Assembly (NCBI RefSeq): GCF_008831285.2
Contig: NC_045139.1
Location: forward strand, 27,622,808 to 27,686,807
Reading direction: 5' to 3'
Source: Nymphaea colorata
Lineage: Eukaryota; Streptophyta; Magnoliopsida; Nymphaeales; Nymphaeaceae
Length of the DNA stretch: 64,000 bases
The notes under the pieces are model-generated. The model ran no database searches. It was not told the DNA's origin and saw only the letters and a program-made list of their open reading frames with translations. This document shows positions 12,991 to 25,084 of the stretch, in pieces; the first letter of the stretch is position 1, and each line of letters begins with the position of its first letter. The position numbers and the translations under genes were made by a program.

Positions 12991-13755
12991 TTTTATAAAC
13001 ATTCTTTGCGATGACCCCTATCTATGACCAATACTCATGGTATCAAGAAGACTATCAAGATCCCTAAATCACCTCCACTATCAATGTGAAGATACTTGAT
13101 GTCAAGGGACAATAATTTTTAAAGACGGGGACCACATTTACCTTTTCCCTAAACATATAGATCTATAATTTGCATTGCATGCTTCAACACTAATGAGTCA
13201 TTGTGTCATGTTACATGTAGAGGTCATTTCATGTGTCCACTTCCTCAATCATGTTCCTATGGTGGCCATGCATTGCAACTTATTTCATTCATAATTAGGT
13301 CCATTTCATTTTAGATAGATGTATTTCATTTAATGCAATGTAGTTACACATTTACATATGCATTCTCATATCAAGTTTGGGAAAGGTTGGTTAGACATTT
13401 TTGGTATGCAGCTTTTTTCACTTATTATCTTTGTTTGTAGTAGGCTTATTTTGTACAAAGAATGTTTACATCTTCTTCAAGTTAAGACTGGTTTGGTTGA
13501 AGTCTTGAATGGGTCCTTGAACTGAAGAATAATTAGAATTAGATTAGGATTTATTAACTTTCTTGTGTTTTCTTCAATTGAAAGTCTATGTGATGAATAA
13601 TTGATATTTTTTAACCATTCAATTCTTGATTAACAAAGTTTATTTTTGTAATTGTGATGTTCAATATAACCTGTATGCATGCTTCCTATGGGATCAAATC
13701 TTGCTCATTGCATTTGAGAGCAAGAAAATTTATTTATTAAAGCATGTTCTCATAG
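12991..13755. other. Spacer between the two copia remnants
   Basis: AT-rich DNA with no coding signal that I can recognise. It could hold a degenerate LTR of either neighbour, but I could not pair it with another copy. Confidence 0.4.
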
Positions 13756-13759
13756 GTTT

Positions 13760-15550
13760 ATCAATGATAAATCTATTTTAAAACAATTTTTTAACAAAAA
13801 AAATTGCATCAATGGACATGCCATATCTTTGCTGATTTAGAAAAAGACTATTGCTAGTGCAATAAACATGAACGCCACAGAAAAAATGTGACTCATGAAG
13901 GACATCCATGCAAAAGTTTTATGTACCTAATCACAAAATTTGAGAGAAACTTTGGACAGCTTCTTGTAATAATTATATCATTGACATATAGAAGGAGCCA
14001 TGATGATGCCTTTAGATGTGCTTTCCTAAAAAAAATTAAGTGAAAAGAAATAGAGCAAATTGATTACACCAAGTTTGTAGGGCTTGTTTGAAGCCATAAA
14101 AGGCATTATTCAAAAGATAAACATGATGAAGATAAACATCAACATTGTTTGTTTCATGTAGATAAGTTCAAATAGATAGGCATTTAAGAACAGATTCTTC
14201 ACATCAAGTTATTGAAGAAGCCAGCCAAACATGAGAGCTAGTGAAAAAAAAGGTCAATTATTGCTAGTTTCATAACCAAAGAATATGTTTCCAAGAAATC
14301 TATCCTTTGAAGTTTATTGTATTTTTGAGTTATTAGATAGACTTTCAACCATTTTACTTTTCTAGTGTTTCAAATTTTGTTTTGAAGACCCACATTCATA
14401 AAAAGACAATGATGCACAAGAGTCCATATATCATTGACTTATATAATGCCCATTTGATCAATCATAGTTTGATACCACATTGGATACCTAAGGGATATAG
14501 AATAGTGAGTAGGTGATTATGTTATTTGGGTTGCAAGAAAATGTTTTGGATTTAGTTTAATAATTCCATATCAATTTGGATGTGGCGGTTATTGGGTGAC
14601 AAGGAACAATGTTGTTACTAGATGAAGCTATGTGAGAAGGTAAAGATAGGTTTGTATTTGATGATGCATCATTGTGAAGTTGTTGGTTGAGTTGGTATTA
14701 AACATGGATCAATTTTAGAATCATTCTCTTGAAGGTCTTTTGGTACATCAAAGGATGTGGCAGATAATGAGATTGGCATGGAGGTGTTAATAGGGATTGG
14801 TATACCTGAAAATAAGATTGGATAAGATTGTTTGGTTTCTCTAAAATGGAGACAAACTCTCTTCAAATTCCATATGATGAGTATGTGAACTTGACTTTTA
14901 AAGGGTAGAGATATCAGTAGCCTTTATGACTCGCATTATAGGCAACAAATGCACTAGGTAAATATTTTGGTTGGAATTTGTGTTAAATTACTCTTTAACG
15001 TAGAGAAAGCATTTACATCCATATGACCACAAATAAGAACAAATGAGTTGCTTATAAAACACACATTCATATATAATTTGCATGCCTATAGTTGGAGGAA
15101 GAAACCAATTTGTAAGCTATGTTGTGGTGACAAATGTTTGTACCTAATAATGTGTTGGAAGAAAATGGTAATGTATGACCACGCTTGGTCATTGCCTTGT
15201 ATGTTCTTTCTACTATACCATTTTAGTCATGTATTTCAATGAGCAGACTTTAAATGTTGAATACCTTGATTTTTTAAAGTATTGAGTGCTTGATTTTCAA
15301 ATTCCTCTCAGCCATATGACTGACGGCACTTTAAAAGTGATACAAAGAGTATTCTAATCATATTAAGAAACTCAAAAAATTGTAATGTCTAGTAAATTGA
15401 TAAACATGGATAGCATTGAAACTTTTTACAAGAAAATTGGGGCTAGTCCTCGTAAGTCGCAATGAATTTTCTTAAAGGATGCATGTTTTACCCTTCATTT
15501 GGTTAACATACTATATTGTTTTCAAACTGATTATAAATTGTGGTGATCCT
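13760..15550 (-). mobile_element. Decayed Ty1/copia retrotransposon pol (remnant 2)
   Basis: On the minus strand, about 15,000-15,300 translates to an integrase-like stretch (FENQALNTLKNQGIQHLKS, followed after stops by a WYSRKNIQG segment). About 14,150-14,230 gives LQ-LDVKNLFLNAYLFELIYM, the catalytic-loop region of copia reverse transcriptase. About 14,040-14,100 gives YGFKQALQTWCNQFALF, the YGLKQAPRAW motif. About 13,840-13,870 may be a worn YVDD region. There are many stops and frameshifts. It lies in the same orientation as remnant 1 but is a separate copy, since the same domains recur. Confidence 0.75.
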
Positions 15551-15559
15551 TTTACCTAT

Positions 15560-16712
15560 AGCTATTTGAACCAGCATCACCTACGCAGCAAACACTTAGA
15601 AACTAGAACCATTAAACCCCATCACTGGTCAAATGACCTTTTTACCCTTGAATTCTAGAAAGCTCCTAGAACCATAATAACTATTCCAAAACAAGTTCAA
15701 TTAAGAGAATCTCAACTCTATGTTCTTGTATGGGCTGTCACAGTTAACTCACAATTCTTCCATCTAGTTCAACTTAACCTAGGCAACTTGCCCAATTTTG
15801 GTCACCTAACACTTTGAACTCAAGACAAGTTTAGAATGCGTTCATCTCAATGAGCTTAGCTTGGATCCAACTCATTTTGCATCATAGATGATATAATGGT
15901 GCGACCTATACATAGGATCCATAATTGCACTCAATAATCAATCAAAATTATATACAATTTGTCTTGTCCAGACAATCTCCAAAGCAAATACCCTAAATAT
16001 AGAACTTTTCCTCCCTATACCTAGATCTCACAACAATGCAGACTCTCTATATGCATGTGTCCATTCGATGCATACAAACCATGCGCAAAAAAAGGGGTTG
16101 GAGAAATAAGAGAGAAAAGAACCCTGGACCATGGGTCCAAGGCCGTCACAGCTAAGCCAAGGGGCTCTAAGCTTGGCAACTGTGAACCGAGCCTAATGGT
16201 AGTCCCCAGGGTGAACCCCCAAACTAGGTTACAAATTCCCTTAGCGTTTTTTGTTGTGGATCTACCTAGGACCCACTGGCCTTGTTGTATGGACCAGACT
16301 AGGTGTGGGTGTGTCAGCTTGGGCTAAGCCAATGCAGCCCTTCTGAGGACCAAGCACTACCCAGAGCGGTCCCTTGGAGAGCATCTACAAAGTGGTTGGG
16401 AAAAATAGGATTTGCGATGGCTGGGCTAGAGTTTGTACCTACCCAATGTTGGATAGCCTCGAACCAATAATGGTTGAACGGACCAAGGATTGGTCGGCCT
16501 AGAAGAGGTTGAGGCTGTTGGGAGGAGGGAAGGACAGTGTAGGTGGGAGACAATGAGAGTCACGATTGGCAACCAGTATGGGTCCCACACCGGTCATAGC
16601 CTGGCTATGGCTGAGCTCTCGATGGGTGTAACTACTTATGTGGTGACCATGAGTTGGCCATAGAGCCGAGCTATGGTAGGTCGATCACAAGTTTTAGCCC
16701 ATTTGGCCAGCA
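15560..16712. other. Non-coding repeat-like DNA
   Basis: From about 16,060 base composition shifts to a higher GC content, with recurring words such as TGGCC and GGCTATGGC. ORFs here are short and match nothing that I know. It is probably the non-coding part of a retroelement, but I could not find paired LTRs. Confidence 0.4.
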
Positions 16713-16720
16713 CTAGTCGG

Positions 16721-17084
16721 TAGGGCTGGGCGCCGGGCCGGGCTGCCACTGGTTACCCGATACCTGGCCCGACCCATTTTCATCCTCCTCCTCCTGTCCC
16801 CCATCCTCCTCATCCTCCACCCTCCTCCGCCTCTTCTTCTTCCCCCTTCCCCTCCTCTGCCTCTCCTTCTTCCCCCTTCCCCCTCTCTACCTCCACCTTC
16901 TCCGCCTCTCCTTCTTCCCCCTTCCCCTCCTCTGCCTCTCCCATAGTCCGCCTAGAATCGGGGCGCTCCAATGACATCGGGTCGGGCCGGGTTGGCACCC
17001 AGGATATCAAGTCGGGACCCAGGATATCGGGCCGGGCCCGGGTTTCAGGCCCGATGGGCCGACCAGGCCCGATGCCCACCTCTA
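16721..17084. mobile_element. Non-autonomous hAT-type element with 8-bp target duplication
   Basis: The 364-bp element starts TAGGGCTGGGCGCCGGGCC and ends, read on the other strand, TAGAGGTGGGCATCGGGCC, an imperfect terminal inverted repeat. It is flanked by CTAGTCGG on both sides (16,713-16,720 and 17,085-17,092), a perfect 8-bp target duplication as expected for the hAT superfamily. The interior (about 16,780-16,940) is a strongly strand-skewed CTCCTC/CTTCTTCCCCC block that reads as Glu/Gly-rich peptide on the minus strand. There is no transposase. Confidence 0.85.
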
Positions 17085-17092
17085 CTAGTCGG

Positions 17093-19264
17093 TAGCTGAT
17101 CAGGGCCTAGCCAGAGTCGATCTTCGATTGGGTGCTAGGTTGGATTGGTCAGCAAGCCTGGCCGAGGCCGACAGATAGTGCTCGATGATACTAGGGTGCT
17201 TGGTAGCAGCCATGCTAAGACCCACTGATATGCTCGGTGATTGCCTGGCACTGGCTAGTCGTTGTGTTGAGACCATTGTCAGCACTCGGTGATAGCCAGG
17301 CATTGGCCAGTAGCCAAGGCTATGGCTGGTTGAGATCGGTTGGGTCAAACTACAAGATGATTTGATCAAGTTAACTGGCCAAGGCTTGGGCTTGGTGGGG
17401 CAGGGGAGTCTTGGCCATGCCCTATCTAGTGAGGTGTGGCTGGGTGGTCTCAATTGGCCTTGTGCTGGTCAACTAGCCTCATGCCAACTAAGGTCTTGGC
17501 TTTGTAGCAAAAGATTCAGCGCTCACAAGGAGACCTAATGGAGGGTGGTATAGAGAGAGAAGAACAGAAAGAGGCAGTGGTTTCTGTGTTGGATTGTCAG
17601 GAAGGTGATAGACTATTCTAGTTGCATAGCCAATGAAAAAAAGAAGGATAGTGGTTGACTTACCATTGGCTAAGGACTTATTCATTGTTGACGGAAAAAT
17701 TTACTGGCCAAGTGAGAGGTCAAACTTGTTTTCTCTGTTCAATTATAGCTGGAGGTCTTCCTCCCTGAGGCAAGCCCCAATGCTGGCTGGCGAATGTGTA
17801 TGCACTGCTTGAGTGAGGAACAACATGTGTGGCAGAGGAGCTGACAAAGGTCCACTTGGGCTGCCAAGCAGCGACGTTTCCACTACAAGATATTAGCTGC
17901 AGTAGGTAGTGATGAAGGGTGGTCACAATGGATGTGACACCAGATGGTGGCATGAACCATAGTAGTAGTTGCTAGTGGCAGAGTTGGAAGGAGTGAGGGA
18001 AAAAGGAAGTGAGTAGGATAAGGGGCATCAACGATTAGAGATGGATGCAAGTAGTGGCCTAGAGCAGTGTAGATGGCATAGCGGCAGAGCATGGTTGTAA
18101 CAAGTGGTGAAGGTCGCCAGAGGAGTGGCTCTTTCTACTAGAAAAACTCCACCAATAGTCCACCAAGGATCGTTAGCAGCATCAATGGTGGTTGGTTGTT
18201 GGTAGGAGTTAGGCAACAAAGGCCAAAAGCTAGTAAGACATCTTTCACTCAATCAAACACAGTCTAGAATTAGCAACAGATACATTAATGAACATTAAAT
18301 GATCTTAAATATAGTCACAAAGGAGAGAGAGTTTTACACCCTCACTGAGGTCGTACCCACATGACATTGTGTTGGGGTTCAAATAGAGTGGGAAAAATTG
18401 AAATTTGAATCCAAGCTCTTGATTGGCTAGTTCTGAACTAGATGGATTGCTTACATGTCATAGAGATAACATAGATATGGGTGATTTGCTAAGGTGGCAC
18501 CTTGTTGGAGGTTTAAATGGCAGACAAGCAACACCTCATAGGCTGGGGCTACAACTTGGACCATGCACTAGTTCCAGCATTCCAACCATGCTGGCCCTTC
18601 TCGCTTAGGCCATGTTGGTGGGCACAACATTGGCTAGAGTGGCAATCCTGGCTATTGGTTGGTGTAGTGTGGTGATCCACACCCTAGAGGCCTACTATGC
18701 TGGTGGGTCATAGCCAGGTGGTAGATGAAGGAAGTGTTGGGGTGGCACGTAGCCCTAGTTTGTCCACACTAGCAGGGCCTCTCCTTGTGGCAGGTCAAGG
18801 TGGCGAGCAGGACTGAGCTGGCATGCTAAGAGGTGCCTGGGCAGCATAAATAGCTGTCCAACAGGCCAGCATGGCCCGACTTGTCCCTAGGGTGTGCTAA
18901 GCGGGTTGGTCCTAGGCAAGTGGAGGCTACTGAGTGGCTAAGGTGATGTTTGGACATGTTGGCTGGTCTAGCATGGCCAGATGGCCTACCCCAACTACTC
19001 AAGTGGTGTATGGGGTTTCCTAAGGTGCTGAAGTGGCACACATGAACTGGCTGAAGGCATCCAAGCTGGCTGATGGGACCCATGCATGTTGAGCTATCAG
19101 GGGTGTGATACAGGGGTCAAATGGGGTCCGACCCTGGCTGAGCTAGGTTGGTCATCATGGCCCTCTGATTGGAAGGTAATTGAGCTAGGCATGGTCAAAG
19201 GGGCCATGCATCAACCTCCCATTGTTGCATGGCATGAAGCATACTTATCTAGCCATAAATGTGG
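17093..19264. other. GC-richer non-coding DNA, no gene recognised
   Basis: Continues the composition of 16,060-16,712, so the hAT element was inserted into it. It has many TGGCC, GGCTGG and GGTTGG words and short ORFs on both strands with no recognisable domain. Confidence 0.4.
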
Positions 19265-21277
19265 CTGATTTCCCAACTAACAGTACTGTTGGGCATGGGC
19301 CCACATCACATAACTCTAACTTTAGCTTAGAGCATGCATTCACTATGCTACTTTCTCTCCTACCTAAGCTAGAGTCGAACTGCACCATTCCCAAGCAAGT
19401 CATGTAAGCTTAGGTGAAGCTAGAACCAAATACATTACTGTTAGATTTGTCTCTTTCCAAGTTCAAATTCAGTTCAATTCACTTAAAATCAGTGTTCAGC
19501 TCTAGCTGGCTTACAATGTAGATCTCTAGCTAAACTGAAAATAAATTCCACTAAAGTGGAGTGAACTAGGTTTGAACTATTGATAGATCATCGTGCTTTT
19601 TTATCTCTACTTTCCTTTAGCTGGATACTATCTTATTTACTTCATATTTAATTTACTTCAGTTTACTGATGGAATCAAGAGTTCAAATTCACTTCCTTTT
19701 GAACTAGTTTTAACTCAAAATCATGAGATCTAAACAGAAATTTTGATGTGATATTGATATTGAACTTGATCTTATGTTTATAAGATTAAATAGTCTAGAT
19801 CATGTATTTGATTGAATTTTCTATTTTTACTCCTCACATAGGACATTTTAGTGAGGGAAAATAGTCAGCTCATTTCCTACACCCCTTTTTTCTATGTAGA
19901 CCTAGGTGGTATTTCATTTCTTTTTTTATGAAAAACTGATTTCCCAACTAACAGTACTGTTGGGCATGGGCCCACATCACATAACTCTAACTTTAGCTTA
20001 GAGCATGCATTCACTATGCTACTTTCTCTCCTACCTAAGCTAGAGTCGAACTGCACCATTCCCAAGCAAGTCATGTAAGCTTAGGTGAAGCTAGAACCAA
20101 ATACATTACTGTTAGATTTGTCTCTTTCCAAGTTCAAATTCAGTTCAATTCACTTAAAATCAGTGTTCAGCTCTAGCTGGCTTACAATGTAGATCTCTAG
20201 CTAAACTGAAAATAAATTCCACTAAAGTGGAGTGAACTAGGTTTGAACTATTGATAGATCATCGTGCTTTTTTATCTCTACTTTCCTTTAGCTGGATACT
20301 ATCTTATTTACTTCATATTTAATTTACTTCAGTTTACTGATGGAATCAAGAGTTCAAATTCACTTCCTTTTGAACTAGTTTTAACTCAAAATCATGAGAT
20401 CTAAACAGAAATTTTGATGTGATATTGATATTGAACTTGATCTTATGTTTATAAGATTAAATAGTCTAGATCATGTATTTGATTGAATTTTCTATTTTTA
20501 CTCCTCACATAGGACATTTTAGTGAGGGAAAATAGTCAGCTCATTTCCTACACCCCTTTTTTCTATGTAGACCTAGGTGGTATTTCATTTCTTTTTTTAT
20601 GAAAAACTGATTTCCCAACTAACAGTACTGTTGGGCATGGGCCCACATCACATAACTCTAACTTTAGCTTAGAGCATGCATTCACTATGCTACTTTCTCT
20701 CCTACCTAAGCTAGAGTCGAACTGCACCATTCCCAAGCAAGTCATGTAAGCTTAGGTGAAGCTAGAACCAAATACATTACTGTTAGATTTGTCTCTTTCC
20801 AAGTTCAAATTCAGTTCAATTCACTTAAAATCAGTGTTCAGCTCTAGCTGGCTTACAATGTAGATCTCTAGCTAAACTGAAAATAAATTCCACTAAAGTG
20901 GAGTGAACTAGGTTTGAACTATTGATAGATCATCGTGCTTTTTTATCTCTACTTTCCTTTAGCTGGATACTATCTTATTTACTTCATATTTAATTTACTT
21001 CAGTTTACTGATGGAATCAAGAGTTCAAATTCACTTCCTTTTGAACTAGTTTTAACTCAAAATCATGAGATCTAAACAGAAATTTTGATGTGATATTGAT
21101 ATTGAACTTGATCTTATGTTTATAAGATTAAATAGTCTAGATCATGTATTTGATTGAATTTTCTATTTTTACTCCTCACATAGGACATTTTAGTGAGGGA
21201 AAATAGTCAGCTCATTTCCTACACCCCTTTTTTCTATGTAGACCTAGGTGGTATTTCATTTCTTTTTTTATGAAAAA
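19265..21277. repeat. Tandem array of three 671-bp units
   Basis: Units start at 19,265, 19,936 and 20,607, each with CTGATTTCCCAACTAACAG, and the third ends at 21,277. I see no base difference between the three copies by eye. The array begins with CTGATTT, and the first bases after it (21,278-21,284) are again CTGATTT, so the parent segment was bounded by a 7-bp direct repeat. Each copy carries the same short minus-strand ORF (60 codons, starting MTCLGMVQFDS in copies 1 and 2) with no known match. Low divergence means a very recent amplification or an assembly duplication. Confidence 0.95.
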
Positions 21278-21390
21278 CTGATTTGAATAAATGACAACAA
21301 GAAGACATACCACTAGCAACAAATTAAGGAATTAAGGCAAATTAAAGGAATCACAACACCCAAGGTATATCATTATTACCATTGAAAATG

Positions 21391-21499
<109 letters not shown>

Positions 21500-23165
21500 C
21501 CAATGAAGAAAAAATACCAGTATATGTTTTTTTATTAGTGAAATCAAGTAATAAATCTGGTGATGTTTACATGGAAAATTTTTGTGGTCTTGCAAATAGA
21601 CCATTGAATTGGAAACACTTGTACTCACCTTATTAGATTATGCAGGAATCTATGAGAGATGAGACTTGACCTACCAGTACAAGGTATGACTATATGTGGA
21701 GCCTTTACTAGAGATAATCTGACCAATGACTAGACTATATAAATATAACACCTAAGTGTTGAATGATGTCAAGTTCAAAATTCATTGAAAGTAAACATGT
21801 TCTAGTTTTGAAAAAATCTCATTTTAAAATCTAAGTGAATCATAGAGATTTGAGCATAAGAGCTCCAAAATAAAGAGAATCTTTTATTCATCCTAGGTCC
21901 ATGAAAATGTGAATCTAGTCTGCATGATGCATGCTCTTAGGTCACACATGATCAAGACCTAGCTGCTATGGTTTAGTGTTAGGGGTTAAGGGGTATAGGA
22001 TGTGATCCTGATAATTTAACTCCATTCATATCCTGGAGATCCAATATCATAAACCAAGCATAGTTCATGACTTAATCCAAGTTCATGTTAATGATCCGAA
22101 AAAATATTCTAAATATCTAATTATCTGGGTTAAGTTCAAAATAAGATCCAATTCAAAAATTTGATTTGACCGAATTGAATTCCAAATATCCAATATCAGT
22201 TCCAAATGAAACAATCCAATTAAAATCTAGATTGAGATTCAATAGTTTAAGGGTCATCTAGGACTTATAATATCCAAACTTCATGAGATCCAATTGGCTA
22301 TGGTATAAGATCCAATGCATTTTTTAAATCCAAATTTGAGATCTATTCATAGTTATGATTCAGTGTCATTAATTTTAAATCCAAATTCAAGGTCCAATCA
22401 TGTCTAAGATCTAGATCATCATCTTTTGAAGATCCAATATTCATATCCAGTTGTTCAATCACTATGAGATCCAATCAAGATTTTGGTCACTGAAGTCCAA
22501 ATTTGATATGATATAGGTCACTTAAGGTTGAAATATCCTAAGGTAGAGATCGGCCAAATTTTAGGGCTTCAAGTAGTTGACTTCAATGTCGAGTCTTGAT
22601 GGATATGGAAGTTTTTTAATAGGGGTCAGCCAAGGATCCTAATTCTGAGGTTTTTGGACTGAGTTGAGGGTTATAAAGCTAGTCTAGGTTAGCCTTAGAA
22701 GACACGTGTTTGGGTTCAACCTAGGTTAGGTCTTGATCTTGTATGAACATAGGGTCTTCAGAAACTAGTTTTAAATGATTTGGTTTTTAAAAATGTTTTG
22801 AAAATATGTTTTCAAAATGTGTTTCGTTAGAAATTAATTTGAATTAGGATTTTCATATACCCAGACTACCATGAAAGAAACAACGCTAGTCCTTAAATCC
22901 TAACTATGTTAGATTGTGTTCATCATTCCTATTGACCAGAGTACACAGTCTAAAACTTGAGCATATGCATGTGCTTGTCTAGATCTAAACAATTGAAAGG
23001 AGAAACTCAATGCACATTGTAAAAGGCAAAAGACAAGAACTTGAAGAACTGAAATGTAAAAGGAGAAAGGAGGAGGCATACCTGACCTCCACATCCTATC
23101 CTAACGACACAAAATTAAATTCTAACTATGGAAGCTAAAATAAACTATGTTAAGTCATGATAAGG
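21500..23165. other. AT-rich non-coding DNA with recurring GATCCAA words
   Basis: No coding signal. From about 22,010 to 22,520 the words GATCCAAT, TCCAAATTC and AGATC recur every 20-40 bases, suggesting an old degenerate repeat. Confidence 0.4.
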
Positions 23166-23169
23166 AAGC

Positions 23170-23370
23170 AAAAAAAAAATTCAAGCATGCTTAAATAGAA
23201 ATTTGCCTTAAACAAGCTACTAAGAAAGCAAAATTACCTAAGGCATGCAACTACAACAAAAAATTGCCTAAAACATGCTATTGATAAACAAAAATTTTAT
23301 CTAAAACTTGCTACTAGAAAAGCCAAAAGAATTACATAACGCATGCTATTAAGAAAGCCAAAAACAAAGA
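23170..23370. repeat. Degenerate short-period tandem repeat
   Basis: GCATGCT(T/A)A or CATGCTA-like words followed by AAGAAAGC(A/C)AAAA and TTACCTAA recur about five times at 45-60 base spacing. The copies are strongly diverged. Confidence 0.6.
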
Positions 23371-24479
23371 TGAAACAAGGAAAAAGCAATTACTTGACTG
23401 GAAAACGCCTGCAGACTCCCAACGGTCCCAACGGATTCACCTCAATCACTCCTGCAGCTCGAATCAATACTCTAATGCAGACAACTAGAGACTTCAATAA
23501 AATTTTTATTCAAAGGTCTTTTCTACCATGGTATAACTTTTAAGTACTTGTTGGGAATTCCTAATCTTTGTGCAAGCTAGCCTTTGAGCCTTGTACTTTT
23601 GTTATAACAATATTTAGATAGGTCATGTCTCCAACTTATGTTATAACAACATTTTTGACATATCTTGCACAATTCTCAGTGAGAATTGATTCTATCAGTT
23701 GAAAGATTGTTCTATTCATGATCCGGAAGTGGTCTTGAGAGTTTGTCGACCTTTTCTGATGCTCAGAGGAGAGAAATAACAGAATATGTGGTGCATAAAC
23801 ATTCTAATATAAAGTTCTAGGAAAAGGATCCTGGATGTGACCAAAAATTTGGATCAGAGATCCATATCAAATGTTTGAATCCAAATGAATATAAATCATG
23901 TTTTACGATATTGGTAAACAGATCGAATTGAAGCTTCAAAGATGTAAAATATAAATCAATGTAGGTATATGTGGAACGTAACCTAAGTACTGAAGAATAT
24001 TATTTAAAATAAAATCTCTGTTTTGCACTTGGTTATGAATTTAGATTCCAACAAGCATGGATCATGCATTTGATTTGAGTTGAAGCTTTTGAGGTCAAAA
24101 AAAGCAATAAACTTAGCTAGATGTAACATATATCCTAAGTTTAAGCAAAAGAATACGGTTCAAATGAAATGGCTGTTTTGCCCCTGATATAGGTTTATAC
24201 AATTCTGGGCAAGTGTGGCTGATTTGACTAGATCATCCAGTGAGTCTACTTCTAGATTGTCTTTGGTTAAAGTTGAACTGCAAATTTCCTCTTAGATTGT
24301 TCTAAAAATCAGTTTTCCTAAAAATACCAGCCTCGATAACTTCACTTGTAGAGGGAAATAGAGAAGGGTGGAAAAAAGAAGTTTTCATTCAAATTTTCAT
24401 TGGTGAAACTTGTGGATAAAGATATGTTGCAAGATTGAAAAATTTGGATATGATTTAACTGAAATGATCTCGACAATGA

Positions 24480-25080
24480 TTACAAAGCATAAGGGGTACT
24501 AGGAGTGAGTTCCAGAAATATAGGAAATTAAATTGAACTCAATCCGGAGCACTTGAACTCAAACTTAGATAAGCAGGTGTGAACGTGACCAACTTGGTAC
24601 TAGCTCAGCCTAATTTCAATCTATTCGGTTGAGCTCAAGTCCAGCTCAATCCTTGAAAATAGGGTGAAGAGAGGGAAATATGTGAGCTCTGGAAACCTAG
24701 GAACTGACATTGAACTCAAACTATGATGAACAAACTCGAATTGAGCTAAGTTAAGATGGATTTAAGCACAATAAATATGACCCTTGTTTGGTTTATGTTG
24801 ACTATATCCGGTTGAGCGCAAATTTGGCTCAGACCACTAAAATAGGGTAAGAAGAGAGAAAAAGGTGAGCTTTGGAAACATAGGAGCGAAAATTAGACTC
24901 AAACTGTAATCAATGAAGTCAAATTGAACTAAAGGAAGATAGATGTTAAGCATGTCTTAACTTAATTCGAGCTGACCTGACTTGTTTGCATTGAAATTGA
25001 GCTTGAACCATGTTAAATGGGAGAGAGATAGTGGCTCAATGGAAACATACAAGTTAGCCTAGAACTTAAATTTGGACTTT
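24480..25080. repeat. Degenerate tandem repeat, period about 180 bp
   Basis: Blocks of the form AAAATAGGGT(G)AAGAGAG ... GTGAGCT(C/T)TGGAAACATAGGA ... TGAACTCAAACT ... GAATTGAGCTAA occur at about 24,656, 24,838 and 25,013, with a partial copy before them. The spacing (about 182 and 175) is satellite-like. No coding signal. Confidence 0.7.
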
Positions 25081-25084
25081 GCAA

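Noticed and set aside
16810-17079. Minus-strand Glu/Gly-rich ORF
   Set aside because: Lies inside the hAT-type element and comes from its CTCC-rich skewed core.
19892-20745. Identical 60-codon ORFs repeated in the 671-bp array, as a possible duplicated gene
   Set aside because: Too short, no motif, first codon differs between contexts, and the repetition is explained by the DNA-level tandem duplication.
22010-22520. Recurrent GATCCAAT words, considered as a CRISPR-like or satellite array
   Set aside because: Spacing and word length are irregular, and CRISPR arrays do not occur in plant nuclear DNA.
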